This document shows, piece after piece, positions 7,246-15,702 of a stretch of 64,000 nt of DNA. The notes under the pieces were generated by a model. It made no database searches. It saw nothing but the letters and a program-made list of their open reading frames with translations, and was not told the DNA's origin. Each line of letters starts with the position of its first letter. Within the stretch, counting starts at the first letter, position 1. This DNA is from Desemzia sp. RIT 804 (GTDB lineage: Bacteria; Bacillota; Bacilli; Lactobacillales; Carnobacteriaceae): assembly GCF_016892605.1 (NCBI RefSeq), contig NZ_JAFEMV010000002.1, forward strand, positions 496,001 through 560,000, written 5' to 3'. The position numbers and the translations under genes were made by a program.

Positions 7246-7533
7246 AACTAGTAATGGTAGCGTAGACCGTCTAAATAATTTAAACACTAACTTCTAGAAA
7301 TTTCCGTAGGAATCGTGGTTGCTTGTAGCCATGTCAAGGATGAAATGCGAATTAGTGCACGTTGTCGCTTCAGCGTCTACGCGCACTTTGAGACTTGAAA
7401 GCTTTGAGACTTTAGGCTCAAAGCGGTCCCATGGCTTTCACCAAGCAACCACGATTCCGGAGGAAATTTCACTAACAAACCATCGTCTTCATATGGTCAA
7501 TATTCTAAACGGTCTGCTCCACGCTCTCTAGTT
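7246..7533. repeat. Structured dispersed repeat, copy A
   Basis: A 288-bp long-hairpin element homologous to 22334-22562 and 50776-50965. Nested arms: AACTAG/CTAGTT at the very ends, AGACCGT/ACGGTCT, a long helix from GAAATTTCC through GGAATCGTGGTTGCTTG paired with CAAGCAACCACGATTCC and GGAAATTTC, then AGCCATG/CATGGCT. These enclose a CGCTTCAGCG hairpin (7366-7375) and an apical hairpin GCTTTGAG/CTCAAAGC (7401-7424). The outermost arm includes the fliY stop codon TAG. No protein-coding signal was seen on either strand. Confidence 0.8.
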
Positions 7534-8601
7534 CAAATGCTTAACTCGTTGTTCTTTGCTTAAAATATTCGTGATACGAATACCAAAACTTTCGTTGATG
7601 ACAACTACTTCGCCTTCTGCGATCAATTTGCCATTCACGTAGATTTCTAGAGGTTCATCTGTCATTTTGTTTAGTTCGACTACTGAACCAGTTCCTAAAG
7701 ACAAGATATCTTTGATTGTTTTGCGGCTTTCGCCTAGCACGACGCTGAAATCAAGCGGAACATCCATGATTAAATCCAAGTTCTTAGTCGCTTTTTCAGA
7801 GTCTTTGGCGTTTAATTCAAGGAATTGCGGTTTTGAAACCGAAACTTTTTCAGCAGACTGTGAAGATTTTATTTCCTCAACTGGAGTTGGTGTTGCTTTC
7901 ACTTCTTCTGCCTGTCGACCTTGAAGCACTTCTGCTGTATCGTTCATTACGATATCTTCAATCAATGCCACGGTATCCAATGTAAAGATTTGCATGATTT
8001 CACTATGTAAGATACCTTCTACAACTAAATCGAAAGCAATTTTACAAACTGTTCCTGAATTATTGATCATTTCTTCATGAGCATCAAGATTGTCTTCGTT
8101 TAACACTAAAACATTCGGCGGTAATATATCGATTGTTCTGCCCAGCATAGTTGCCATAGCTGTAGAAGCTGAACCGATCATTTGATTCATAGCTTCTTTA
8201 ACAGCACTTAGTTCCAACTCAGTTAATTCTTCTGTTTGAACATCTCCGCTTCCGCCCATCATCAAGTCGGCAATCACAGCAGAGTCGTTCACATCTATCA
8301 TCAGTAAATTCGTTCCCACTAAACCTTCTTTAAATTCAACCGTAGTCGCTACTTTTGGAGTAGCTGACTCTGCAATGATTTTTTTAAAAGTTGTTGTCGA
8401 AACGCGTGGAGTAGTGATTTTAACTTGATGATTTAAATTTGTCGACAAGGTAGTTGCCGCTTGCGACATAGAGATGTTTCCAACTTCACCAATGATGTCT
8501 AATTGATCTTTGGTCAATGTTTCAATCGGTTCTTCTGCTGAAGCTGAGCTGTTTCCATTTAGCAACATATCGATTTCTTCTTGTGATAATGCTTCACTCA
8601 T
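7528..8601 (-). CDS. fliY: Flagellar switch protein FliY (CheC-like plus FliN domain)
   Basis: Switch-complex protein and CheY-P phosphatase. The N-terminus has the CheY-P binding peptide LSQEEIDMLLNG. Residues about 30-220 form a CheC-like domain with two phosphatase sites of the E-x2-N type: EVGNISMSQAATTL, and KEAMNQMIGSASTAMA followed by the conserved P in ILPPNV. Residues about 275-357 are a FliN/SpoA domain (LDLIMDVPLDFSVVLGESR, GTGSVVELNKMTDEPLEIY). 357 residues fits FliY. Its ATG overlaps the fliM stop codon by one base (TAATG). It is the last gene of the che-fli operon, and its stop codon coincides with the edge of repeat copy A. Confidence 0.93.
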   Translation of the reverse strand: MSEALSQEEIDMLLNGNSSASAEEPIETLTKDQLDIIGEVGNISMSQAATTLSTNLNHQVKITTPRVSTTTFKKIIAESATPKVATTVEFKEGLVGTNLLMIDVNDSAVIADLMMGGSGDVQTEELTELELSAVKEAMNQMIGSASTAMATMLGRTIDILPPNVLVLNEDNLDAHEEMINNSGTVCKIAFDLVVEGILHSEIMQIFTLDTVALIEDIVMNDTAEVLQGRQAEEVKATPTPVEEIKSSQSAEKVSVSKPQFLELNAKDSEKATKNLDLIMDVPLDFSVVLGESRKTIKDILSLGTGSVVELNKMTDEPLEIYVNGKLIAEGEVVVINESFGIRITNILSKEQRVKHLN

Positions 8602-9593
8602 TAGCTTGTTTCTCCTCCAATATTTTCTAGTACTTCAACTGCCATGTTTTTGCCTTTTAATCCAGGTTTTACAAAATAAGAAGGCAAATTTTCAACAGAC
8701 ATGATCAATGGCTGAGAAGTTTTTCCATCTAGTTGGATAATGTCTCCCACTTCCAATTGCAAAAAGTTGTCTAGAGTCATTTTCGTTTGGCCAAGCATCA
8801 CTTCTGTGTTTACTTGTACCGATTGCAAGTTTTGTTCCAATTGTTCACTGTCCAAATGAGTATTTCCTTTTTCTGTATGGAACCAATTTCTAAAGCTCAA
8901 TTTATCCAGAATTTTTTCAAAGAAAATATACGGTATACACAAATTCATGAACGACTGATTGCCCAATAAAGTTACCGTAAACGTGGTCAACACTACGGGT
9001 TCATTTGGCGACATACTTTGAAGCATTTGTGGGTTAGTTTCCATCGCGTCTAGATTTGTTTCCAACTCCATAATATCTGCCCACGATGTTTTAAATGCTT
9101 TTTGAAAACTAAGAGAAACTTCTTCTAAAATAGCGAGTTCAATTTCTGTAAAAATTTCTTTTTCTAAGAAGTCTTTACTTTCAATGATGTCTGAACTGCC
9201 GCATAATAATTCAATCATTTGCAACGTGACTTGCGGGTTAAGTTCCACCACTTGGACGCCTTCTAGAGGATTAGAATGAAAAATGTTCATCCAAGTAAAA
9301 CGTGGTACGGAATGGATAAATTCATCAAAACTGACTTGTTCAATCGATGCCAACTGTATCCCCACATTGCTGCGTATTTGAGTAGAAAGCAAATTCCCGG
9401 CAATTTTAGCGAACTCTTCAAAAATCATTGTCAGAGTACTTATGTATTCTTTCGAAAGGCGAACAGGTCGCTTGAAGTCATAAGCTTTTATTTTAGGTTT
9501 TTCGGCTTCTTCGAGTTCTTCTGAATCGATCTCTCCACTTTGTACGGCTGCCAATAAGGAGTCTATTTCTTGCTGTGATAAGACTTGTTTCAC
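8601..9593 (-). CDS. fliM: Flagellar motor switch protein FliM
   Basis: C-ring protein that binds CheY-P and sets the direction of rotation. The N-terminal peptide LSQQEIDSLLAAVQSGEI is the CheY-P docking site. The middle domain starts at YDFKRPVRLSKEY, and the C-terminal SpoA domain (about 255-330) includes TLDNFLQLEVGDIIQL. 330 residues is the usual size. The start is GTG at 9593, sharing a base with the cheW stop (TAGTG), so translation is coupled. Confidence 0.94.
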   Translation of the reverse strand: MKQVLSQQEIDSLLAAVQSGEIDSEELEEAEKPKIKAYDFKRPVRLSKEYISTLTMIFEEFAKIAGNLLSTQIRSNVGIQLASIEQVSFDEFIHSVPRFTWMNIFHSNPLEGVQVVELNPQVTLQMIELLCGSSDIIESKDFLEKEIFTEIELAILEEVSLSFQKAFKTSWADIMELETNLDAMETNPQMLQSMSPNEPVVLTTFTVTLLGNQSFMNLCIPYIFFEKILDKLSFRNWFHTEKGNTHLDSEQLEQNLQSVQVNTEVMLGQTKMTLDNFLQLEVGDIIQLDGKTSQPLIMSVENLPSYFVKPGLKGKNMAVEVLENIGGETS

Positions 9594-10009
9594 TATTCTC
9601 CCTCACTTTTAGGTAATAAAGCATCCAAGTTAAGAACACTAACGATCTTATCTTTAATAGAAACCACACCAGCTACTTTTCCTTGTGCACTGTTGTCTGC
9701 TAGTTCAATATCAGCAGGTTCTATATTGGTTACTTCTTCCACATTATCAACCATTAAAGCAATTTTCCCTATTTCAGTTGATAAAATGATGGTCCTATTG
9801 TAGCACAAATCTTCTCCTCCGCCATCGGGATATAGCAATTGTTGAAAATTTATCAAAGTTAAGACTTCGCCTCGCAAATTAATTAGTCCTTGTACCCATT
9901 CTGGTGCGGTAGGTACTGGAGTCCAAGTTAATTGTTGAGTAATTTCTTCCACATTTTTGGATTCAATTGCATAGTACTTTTCTTTTATCATAAACATCAC
10001 AATTTGCAT
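9593..10009 (-). CDS. cheW: Chemotaxis coupling protein CheW
   Basis: Adaptor that links chemoreceptors to CheA in the signalling array. It is a single CheW/SH3-like domain of 138 residues with WVQGLINLRGEVLTLINF in the first half and KIVSVLNLDALL at the end, matching the family. It sits between cheY and fliM in the operon. A second, more divergent CheW-like gene lies at 15703, so the array has two candidate couplers and no CheV in this window. Confidence 0.9.
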   Translation of the reverse strand: MQIVMFMIKEKYYAIESKNVEEITQQLTWTPVPTAPEWVQGLINLRGEVLTLINFQQLLYPDGGGEDLCYNRTIILSTEIGKIALMVDNVEEVTNIEPADIELADNSAQGKVAGVVSIKDKIVSVLNLDALLPKSEGE

Positions 10010-10025
10010 TTTTGTTCAACTCCAA

Positions 10026-10388
10026 TTATTGAGTGACTTTGTCTAACGCTTGGATAACACGTCCTGTGTCAAATGGTTTTACAATAAAATCTAGTGCTCC
10101 TGCACGAATAGCATCCATAACCATGGACTGTTGTCCCATTGCACTACACATAACAACTTTAGCAGCAGAATCAAAAGCTTTGATTTCTTTTAATGCCTCT
10201 ACTCCATCCATTTCTGGCATAGTAATGTCCATTGTTACAATATCGGGGTTCTCAGCTTTGTATTTCTCGATTGCATCCACTCCATTTTCAGCCTCTGCTA
10301 CTACGGTATAACCATTTTTCTCCAATATATCTTTCAATTTCATGCGCATAAATGCCGCGTCATCTACAATCAGTACTCGTTTTGTCAT
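10026..10388 (-). CDS. cheY: Chemotaxis response regulator CheY
   Basis: Single-domain receiver that carries the signal from CheA to FliM/FliY. Visible acidic pocket D9-D10, phosphoacceptor D54 (in TMDITMPEMDG), conserved Ser in MCSAMGQQ and Lys in VKPFD. An in-frame TTG 18 bases upstream would give a longer product, but the AAAGGGG ribosome site lies inside that extension, 6-7 bases before the ATG at 10388, so the 120-residue form is chosen. Confidence 0.95.
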   Translation of the reverse strand: MTKRVLIVDDAAFMRMKLKDILEKNGYTVVAEAENGVDAIEKYKAENPDIVTMDITMPEMDGVEALKEIKAFDSAAKVVMCSAMGQQSMVMDAIRAGALDFIVKPFDTGRVIQALDKVTQ

Positions 10389-10402
10389 TTTTATTTCCCC
10401 TT

Positions 10403-10999
10403 TCAAACTCCTAATAAATGAAACAATTTCTCTAATACACCAGGTTTTGGAACAAAATACAATGCTGCTTCCATTCGTTCACCCATATAATAAAACTCAT
10501 TTTTTAAAATCAAGATCGTGTCGTCATATTGCCCACTTTCCATGTAGACACTACTTACTATGGCGCCAAACATGTCTCGTGTCAATAATGGAATGGATGT
10601 CAACAAGTTAATATCCAACAGTTTTGTTACAGAATTCAAAAATGAATTGACTAAGATATTGGCCAGCTCTTTTAATGCAGAATCGATCATCTCAGGATCA
10701 GGCTCTGTATCACTCGGCAGCATGATAGAAGCCAAATGATTCATGTCCTCTTCCAATCCTACTAACATGAACATGCCTTCTGCTTGCCCGATCATTCTTG
10801 TCATAACTGTGTCAACAATCGTTTCTTCTGACATGACTTGCTGATACAAGTCTTCATAATTCATCACTTCGATCACCGGAACAGTCATTTGAACAGGTTT
10901 ATTGATCAGTTGAGATAAACTGGTTGCTGCATTTCCTCCGCCAATATTGATGACTTCTTTTAGAGCATCTAGTTGAATCGTATTAAACTCGGACGGCAT
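10403..10999 (-). CDS. cheC: CheY-P phosphatase CheC
   Basis: CheC-type phosphatase that removes phosphate from CheY and binds CheD in Bacillus-type adaptation. Two active-site patterns are visible: ALKEVINIGGGNAATSL, and ALKELANILVNSFLNSV, each with the E-x2-N core. An upstream ATG at 11020 has no ribosome site. AAGGTG six bases before the ATG at 10999 supports this 198-residue form, which overlaps the end of cheA by 17 bases. The gene lies between cheA and cheY. Confidence 0.92.
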   Translation of the reverse strand: MPSEFNTIQLDALKEVINIGGGNAATSLSQLINKPVQMTVPVIEVMNYEDLYQQVMSEETIVDTVMTRMIGQAEGMFMLVGLEEDMNHLASIMLPSDTEPDPEMIDSALKELANILVNSFLNSVTKLLDINLLTSIPLLTRDMFGAIVSSVYMESGQYDDTILILKNEFYYMGERMEAALYFVPKPGVLEKLFHLLGV

Positions 11000-13022
11000 G
11001 TTGAACACCTTGACTTTCATTAGTAATGGCAGTTATATCCAAAATCAACACAATTTCGCCATTTCCTAAAATAGTTGCTCCTGAATAACTCGACACACTG
11101 GACAATTCTTTTCCTAAATCTTTAATCACGATTTCTTGTTGCTTAATAATATCATCGATCATCAAAGCAAATCGGTTCTCACCTAATTTAACAATGATTA
11201 AATAAGGTTCTGCTGTTCCTATTTCTTTAATATCTAATACATTGGTTAAACGGATAAGCGGAGTTGCTCCGCCTTTTGTATAAATTTCTTGTTGATACGT
11301 TTGGATGATCTCTCCAGGTCCAGGACTGACTACTTTTTCAATGATTCCTTGTGGAATAGCAAATGTACTTTCGCCAACTTTGATCAACAATGAATCAATG
11401 ATAGATAAGGTCAATGGCAAATTGATTTTAAAGGTAGTCCCTTGATTGACTGCACTAATGATTTCAATACTTCCACCTAGAGAATGGATTTTTTGTTGCA
11501 CAACGTCCATACCGACTCCACGTCCAGAAATCCCAGTAACTGTTTTCGCTGTTGAAAAACCAGGATGAAAAATCAAATGTTGTAATTCGATATCTGTCAA
11601 TCCTGCAGTAACAATACCTTTCCGCTCAGCACTTTCTTTGATTGCTTGTGGATCTAAGCCTTTTCCGTCATCCCGCACTGTCAATACTACTCGATTACCT
11701 TCTTGATAAGCCGCTATTTGGATCAAACCAGCAGGGTCTTTTCCAAGCTCTTGACGTCTGTCCGGCATTTCTACTCCATGATCAGCTGCGTTTCGGATCA
11801 AATGAATCAGCGGTTCGCCTAGTTCAGAAACAACTGTCCGGTCTAATTCAGTTTCTCCACCTTCAATGACCAAATTGAATTTTTTCCCTAAATCATTTCC
11901 TAAATCACGGACCATCCGAGGAAAGTTCGTCATTACTGTACTGACTGGTTGCAAACGGATTTTCAACACTAAATCTTGTAATTCAGTCGTGATACGCGCA
12001 AATTGCTCAAGAGGTTCATCCATCTCTTTAATATTTTTGTCTTGGCTAATGCTTTCCAAACGAGTTCGGTAAATCAATAATTCTGAGACAGCATTCAAAA
12101 AGTCGTCCAGTTTAGTGATATCTACACGAACAGTTTGATTGGCATGAGCCGCTTTAGCTTTGCTTTTTTTCTTGGTTTCTTTTTTAGTTTCCTTCACTTC
12201 TTCTACTGTTTCAACTTCAACTCGTTCTTCTTGAACTTGAATTTCATTTGAAATAACATCACTTTTTTCAAAAGGTTTGACTAAGACATCTTCAATTTCA
12301 CTGTTGTTCAGCGCAGCTTCTTTGATTGTTTCTGCATCAGCTTGTGTCAACAGCACTACTTTGAAAATAGAACCAAAATCTTCTTTTTCTAATGTTTCTG
12401 GATCTGGCTCGGAGTACAGTACTTCACCTTGCTGATCCAATTTGCTCATCACGAGAAAGACACGTGCATTTTTCATCCCACTGGTTTCTTCAATTTTCAC
12501 TGTAACTACATAAGCTTGGTAACCATCTGCAGCTGCGCTATCAATTACAGCAACATCTGATTCATCAATAAAATGCAGTTGAGAATTAAAATCATCGTCG
12601 CTTTCTGAAGAGAATAGTTCAATAACTGGAGTTGCTGAACTTCCTTCAGAAACAGTCTCTAAACGACCCACTAGTTCAGTAACATTCAGATCTCCTTCTC
12701 CACCTTCTCTTAAATCTTCTACAATTGCGGATATAGAATCTAAACAATCAAAAATAAGTCCAATAGAATGAGAATCTGCTTTGATTGTTTCTTTCTTCAA
12801 CAAATCAAATACATTTTCCATTTTATGAGTTAATTTAGCCAATGAGTCATAGCCCATTGTGCCGGCCATTCCTTTTAATGTATGAGCGGAACGGAACATC
12901 TCATTAATGATATCTTGATTATCCGGGTCATTTTCTAAATCCAATACACAATCATTCAAACTTTGAATATGTGCATCAGATTCCTCAAAAAACAAATCAA
13001 GGTATTTGCTATTATCCTCCAT
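10983..13022 (-). CDS. cheA: Chemotaxis histidine kinase CheA
   Basis: Sensor kinase of the chemotaxis array, phosphorylating CheY and CheB. Domains in order: P1 HPt with phosphorylated H47 (RSAHTLKGMAG), P2 about 165-265, an acidic and Lys-rich linker (EVKETKKETKKKSKAKAA), P3 dimerisation about 295-365, P4 ATPase with HLIRNAADHGVE (N box), DDGKGLD (G1) and GRGVGMDVV (G2), and a P5 CheW-like domain at the end. 679 residues is typical. AAAGGAGGGG precedes the ATG. Two large hairpin repeats occupy the gap from cheR, so cheA expression may be uncoupled from or tuned relative to cheR. Confidence 0.97.
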   Translation of the reverse strand: MEDNSKYLDLFFEESDAHIQSLNDCVLDLENDPDNQDIINEMFRSAHTLKGMAGTMGYDSLAKLTHKMENVFDLLKKETIKADSHSIGLIFDCLDSISAIVEDLREGGEGDLNVTELVGRLETVSEGSSATPVIELFSSESDDDFNSQLHFIDESDVAVIDSAAADGYQAYVVTVKIEETSGMKNARVFLVMSKLDQQGEVLYSEPDPETLEKEDFGSIFKVVLLTQADAETIKEAALNNSEIEDVLVKPFEKSDVISNEIQVQEERVEVETVEEVKETKKETKKKSKAKAAHANQTVRVDITKLDDFLNAVSELLIYRTRLESISQDKNIKEMDEPLEQFARITTELQDLVLKIRLQPVSTVMTNFPRMVRDLGNDLGKKFNLVIEGGETELDRTVVSELGEPLIHLIRNAADHGVEMPDRRQELGKDPAGLIQIAAYQEGNRVVLTVRDDGKGLDPQAIKESAERKGIVTAGLTDIELQHLIFHPGFSTAKTVTGISGRGVGMDVVQQKIHSLGGSIEIISAVNQGTTFKINLPLTLSIIDSLLIKVGESTFAIPQGIIEKVVSPGPGEIIQTYQQEIYTKGGATPLIRLTNVLDIKEIGTAEPYLIIVKLGENRFALMIDDIIKQQEIVIKDLGKELSSVSSYSGATILGNGEIVLILDITAITNESQGVQHAVRV

Positions 13023-13084
13023 TAATTCCCCTCCTTTAATATAGTGGTTTTGTTATCTTTCAAGACAAAGCAGCTGTGCGGTCT

Positions 13085-13205
13085 TTTAGTTGAGCTGCGC
13101 TGGTTAGACATTTTGGAAAAAAGATGAAAAATCTTTGTGATTGAGAAACATCACAATGATTTTCCCCTATTTTTCCTTCATGTCTACCAAACCAGCTACG
13201 CATCC
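13085..13205. repeat. Tandem structured repeat E1 (cheR-cheA gap)
   Basis: Hairpin element bounded by TTTAGTTGAGCTGCG and CTACGCATCC. The stem is TGCG/CGCA, CTGGTT/AACCAG, AGACAT/ATGTCT and GGAAAAA/TTTTTCC with an inner hairpin AAAATC-TTTGTGAT/ATCACAA-TGATTTT. It has the same architecture and borders as E2, which follows directly, but different stem sequences. Confidence 0.75.
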
Positions 13206-13326
13206 TTTAGTTGAGCTGCGGTCGCTTGACTTTCGGGAAAAATCATTCTCTTTTTTGAGGATAAAAACCATCCTCTAAAAAGAGAATAGATTTTCCCTTC
13301 AAGTCAGACCAGCGACCTACGCATCC
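13206..13326. repeat. Tandem structured repeat E2 (overlaps cheR end)
   Basis: Second copy with the same borders. The stem is GGTCGC/GCGACC, TGACTT/AAGTCA and GGGAAAA/TTTTCCC, enclosing ATTCTC...GAGGAT/ATCCTC...GAGAAT. Relative to E1 both arms changed together. The minus-strand border GGATGCGTAG provides the final codons and stop of cheR. Confidence 0.75.
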
Positions 13327-14093
13327 TTCTGATAAATAAATGATGTTACTTTGGTTAGGTTGTATTGTGTTGGGTTGTAGATGGTTTCGGTGGCTCCTGC
13401 GAAATAGAGGCCTCCAGGTACTAATGAATCACTTATTTTTCGATAGATATCATTTTTCACTTCGTTTTTGAAGTAAATCATAACATTTCGACATACGATG
13501 ACATGATAGTTTTTAGGGTAATCATCTGATATCAAATCATGTCGTTTGAATTCAACGGTATGTTTAATGGATTTATTTACTTCATACTTCCCATCTTTTT
13601 CCTGAAAGTATTTGTCGCGTAAATTGTATTCTAAATTTTTTAATTCATACTCATTGTAAACTCCAACACGTGCTTTTTGTAAAATCGTTTCATCAATATC
13701 AGTCGCCAAAATTTTGTTTTGCAGTTTAACTTGGTGCTTTGCTAAAATCATAGCGATAGAATAAGCTTCTGCTCCTGTCGAACAAGCCGCACTCCATATT
13801 TTCAATGAAGGGAATTTTGGCAGCAGTTCACTGATTAGCTGCTCTTCAAATTCTTCAAAAATATCTTTGTTGCGGAAGAAGTCAGTTACGTTGATCGTAA
13901 TATAATCTAAAAATTTTTGCTTTGCTTCAGGATTTGCTTTGATCACGTCTGCATATTCTTCCAACGTTTCAGCACCAGCATTTTTCATACTGGTTGCGAT
14001 CCGTCGCTGCAATTGCGTTTCTTTATAGCCGTCTAAGTTCAATTTCAAATTTTTAGTTGTCCATTGGTAAAAGAATTCATAGTTCAGTTCCAT
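13317..14093 (-). CDS. cheR: Chemoreceptor methyltransferase CheR
   Basis: SAM-dependent glutamate O-methyltransferase that methylates MCPs. An N-terminal helical domain (about 1-75, with KETQLQRRIATSM) is followed by a Rossmann domain with DYITINVTDFFRN, the SAM-binding IWSAACSTGAEAYS motif, ATDIDETIL, and CRNVMIYF. 258 residues is normal. AAAGGTGAG precedes the ATG, and the gene begins 4 bases after cheB. The last two residues and the stop codon lie inside structured repeat E2, so the native C-terminus seems to have been replaced by element sequence. Confidence 0.95.
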   Translation of the reverse strand: MELNYEFFYQWTTKNLKLNLDGYKETQLQRRIATSMKNAGAETLEEYADVIKANPEAKQKFLDYITINVTDFFRNKDIFEEFEEQLISELLPKFPSLKIWSAACSTGAEAYSIAMILAKHQVKLQNKILATDIDETILQKARVGVYNEYELKNLEYNLRDKYFQEKDGKYEVNKSIKHTVEFKRHDLISDDYPKNYHVIVCRNVMIYFKNEVKNDIYRKISDSLVPGGLYFAGATETIYNPTQYNLTKVTSFIYQKDA

Positions 14094-14097
14094 TAGC

Positions 14098-15144
14098 TCA
14101 GCTCACCTTTATAATTTGATTTAAAATCTCAGAAATTTCCGTTAACCCAATACACTGATCTACTACACCGTTTTCCACAGCATTTTTGGGCATTCCATAA
14201 ACAACAGAAGTTGCTTCATCTTGTGCAAGAGAGTAACCACCTGCAGTTTTGATCTTATACAGACCTTGAGTTCCATCGTAGCCCATCCCTGTCAGGATAA
14301 CACCCATTACTTTAGAGCCATATTCTTTCGCTACAGATTCAAATAAAACATCCACAGCTGGTCGAACTCCATGCATTTTAGGTGTGGATAATAAACGTAT
14401 CGTTTTGTTTTCAACCATCATATGGTAATTACCCGGAGCAATATATACGATTCCATTTTCCACGGGTAAACCATCCATTGCCTCTACAACTGTTACATTT
14501 GCTTCTGAATTGAGACGATTGGCAAATGAAGCCGTAAAACCTGCTGGCATGTGCTGCACAATAAAAACAGGTATTGATAAATCAGCTGGAAATTGACAAA
14601 CTACTTGCATCAAAGCTCGTGGACCACCAGTTGAAGCACCAATAGTGATTGCTTCTACTTTTTCTGGAAGGTCTTGTTTTGAAAAAGAGGTTGTTTCTGA
14701 AACTCTTTTTCTTAATTGCGGGTTTTGTCTCTGCGGTCTTTCTTTTCGTACCGATTCGTCTTTAAATAATGCTTTGATTCGATATACAAGTTCTTTTTTA
14801 AATTCAGAAGATGTATTTTTTAGATCTTGTGGTTTCCCGATAAAGTCCTCCGCACCACTTTCCAAAGCTTTGATGGTGACATCTTCTCCACCTTGTGAAC
14901 TCATCATTATGATACGAATCGAACGTTTTTCTTTAATCAGTTTTAATGCTTCAAAACCATTAAGCCCTGGCATATTCACATCCATCAAAATGAGATCTGG
15001 CTTTAGAGTATCTAATCTACGAATAGTATCTCTTCCACTTCTAGAGGTTCCAATGACTTCTAAACCGATAGTATCAGAGAGGATATCTGAAAATATCTTA
15101 CGCATGAATGGCGAATCATCAACTATAAATACTTTAATACTCAT
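14098..15144 (-). CDS. cheB: Chemotaxis methylesterase/deamidase CheB
   Basis: Two-domain adaptation enzyme that removes methyl groups from, or deamidates, MCPs. The receiver domain (1-125) has D9-D10, phosphoacceptor D55 (MDVNMPG) and GKP. A 40-residue basic linker follows. The catalytic domain has the Ser of TIGASTGGPRAL, His of VQHMPAGF and Asp of LTGMGYDG. 348 residues fits CheB. AAAGGAATG precedes the ATG, 20 bases after cheD. Confidence 0.96.
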   Translation of the reverse strand: MSIKVFIVDDSPFMRKIFSDILSDTIGLEVIGTSRSGRDTIRRLDTLKPDLILMDVNMPGLNGFEALKLIKEKRSIRIIMMSSQGGEDVTIKALESGAEDFIGKPQDLKNTSSEFKKELVYRIKALFKDESVRKERPQRQNPQLRKRVSETTSFSKQDLPEKVEAITIGASTGGPRALMQVVCQFPADLSIPVFIVQHMPAGFTASFANRLNSEANVTVVEAMDGLPVENGIVYIAPGNYHMMVENKTIRLLSTPKMHGVRPAVDVLFESVAKEYGSKVMGVILTGMGYDGTQGLYKIKTAGGYSLAQDEATSVVYGMPKNAVENGVVDQCIGLTEISEILNQIIKVS

Positions 15145-15164
15145 TACGTCATTCCTTTACCTTT

Positions 15165-15647
15165 TCATAAAACACTAATGTCTCGATTCGCATTACGTAC
15201 CTTCACTTTAAACTCATCTAAATCAACTATCATTGTTCTTCCTATATTACCGCCTGTATTTTGCCCCAGCAAAGGAATTTTCAATTCATTAAGGCAAGTT
15301 ATAACAGCTTTGGTATTTCTCTCGCCGATTGATTCCCCTTCTCCTTGACTAGAAAATTGAAACATATTTGCTCCACCAGCTATTTTTGCTACTAACTCAT
15401 GGTTCTTAGTTTGTTTCCTAATTTCTGCCACCATCTGAGGAATGGCTAGATCAGCAAATTTTTCTACTTTATAGGGCGGTTTAAACATTGTACTATCAGG
15501 CAACATGATATGACTCAAACCACCCATTTTAGTTTTTGGGTCATAAATCGCAATTCCCACGCATGACCCTAACGCAATAGTAATCAAAGTATCTGGATAA
15601 GTTGCTATTTTATAGTCTGATATTCTTACTTTTAGTTCTTCTGACAT
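15165..15647 (-). CDS. cheD: Chemoreceptor glutamine deamidase CheD
   Basis: Deamidates MCP glutamines and, in the Bacillus-type system, is recruited by CheC. The catalytic Cys29 (ALGSCVGIAIYD) and His46 (GGLSHIMLP) are visible, followed by KIAGGANMF and the C-terminal GGNIGRTMIVDL. 160 residues is typical. It opens the cheD-cheB-cheR run. Presence of both CheC and CheD argues for the three-way Bacillus-type adaptation scheme. Confidence 0.95.
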   Translation of the reverse strand: MSEELKVRISDYKIATYPDTLITIALGSCVGIAIYDPKTKMGGLSHIMLPDSTMFKPPYKVEKFADLAIPQMVAEIRKQTKNHELVAKIAGGANMFQFSSQGEGESIGERNTKAVITCLNELKIPLLGQNTGGNIGRTMIVDLDEFKVKVRNANRDISVL

Positions 15648-15702
15648 GCACTACTCACCACTTCTTTACATATAGAAGATGACTTGTTTCCTATAAGTAG
15701 AT

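Noticed and set aside
7319..7531. 70-codon plus-strand frame inside repeat A
   Set aside because: The homologous copies B and C do not keep the frame, while the base pairing is kept, so the element is non-coding.
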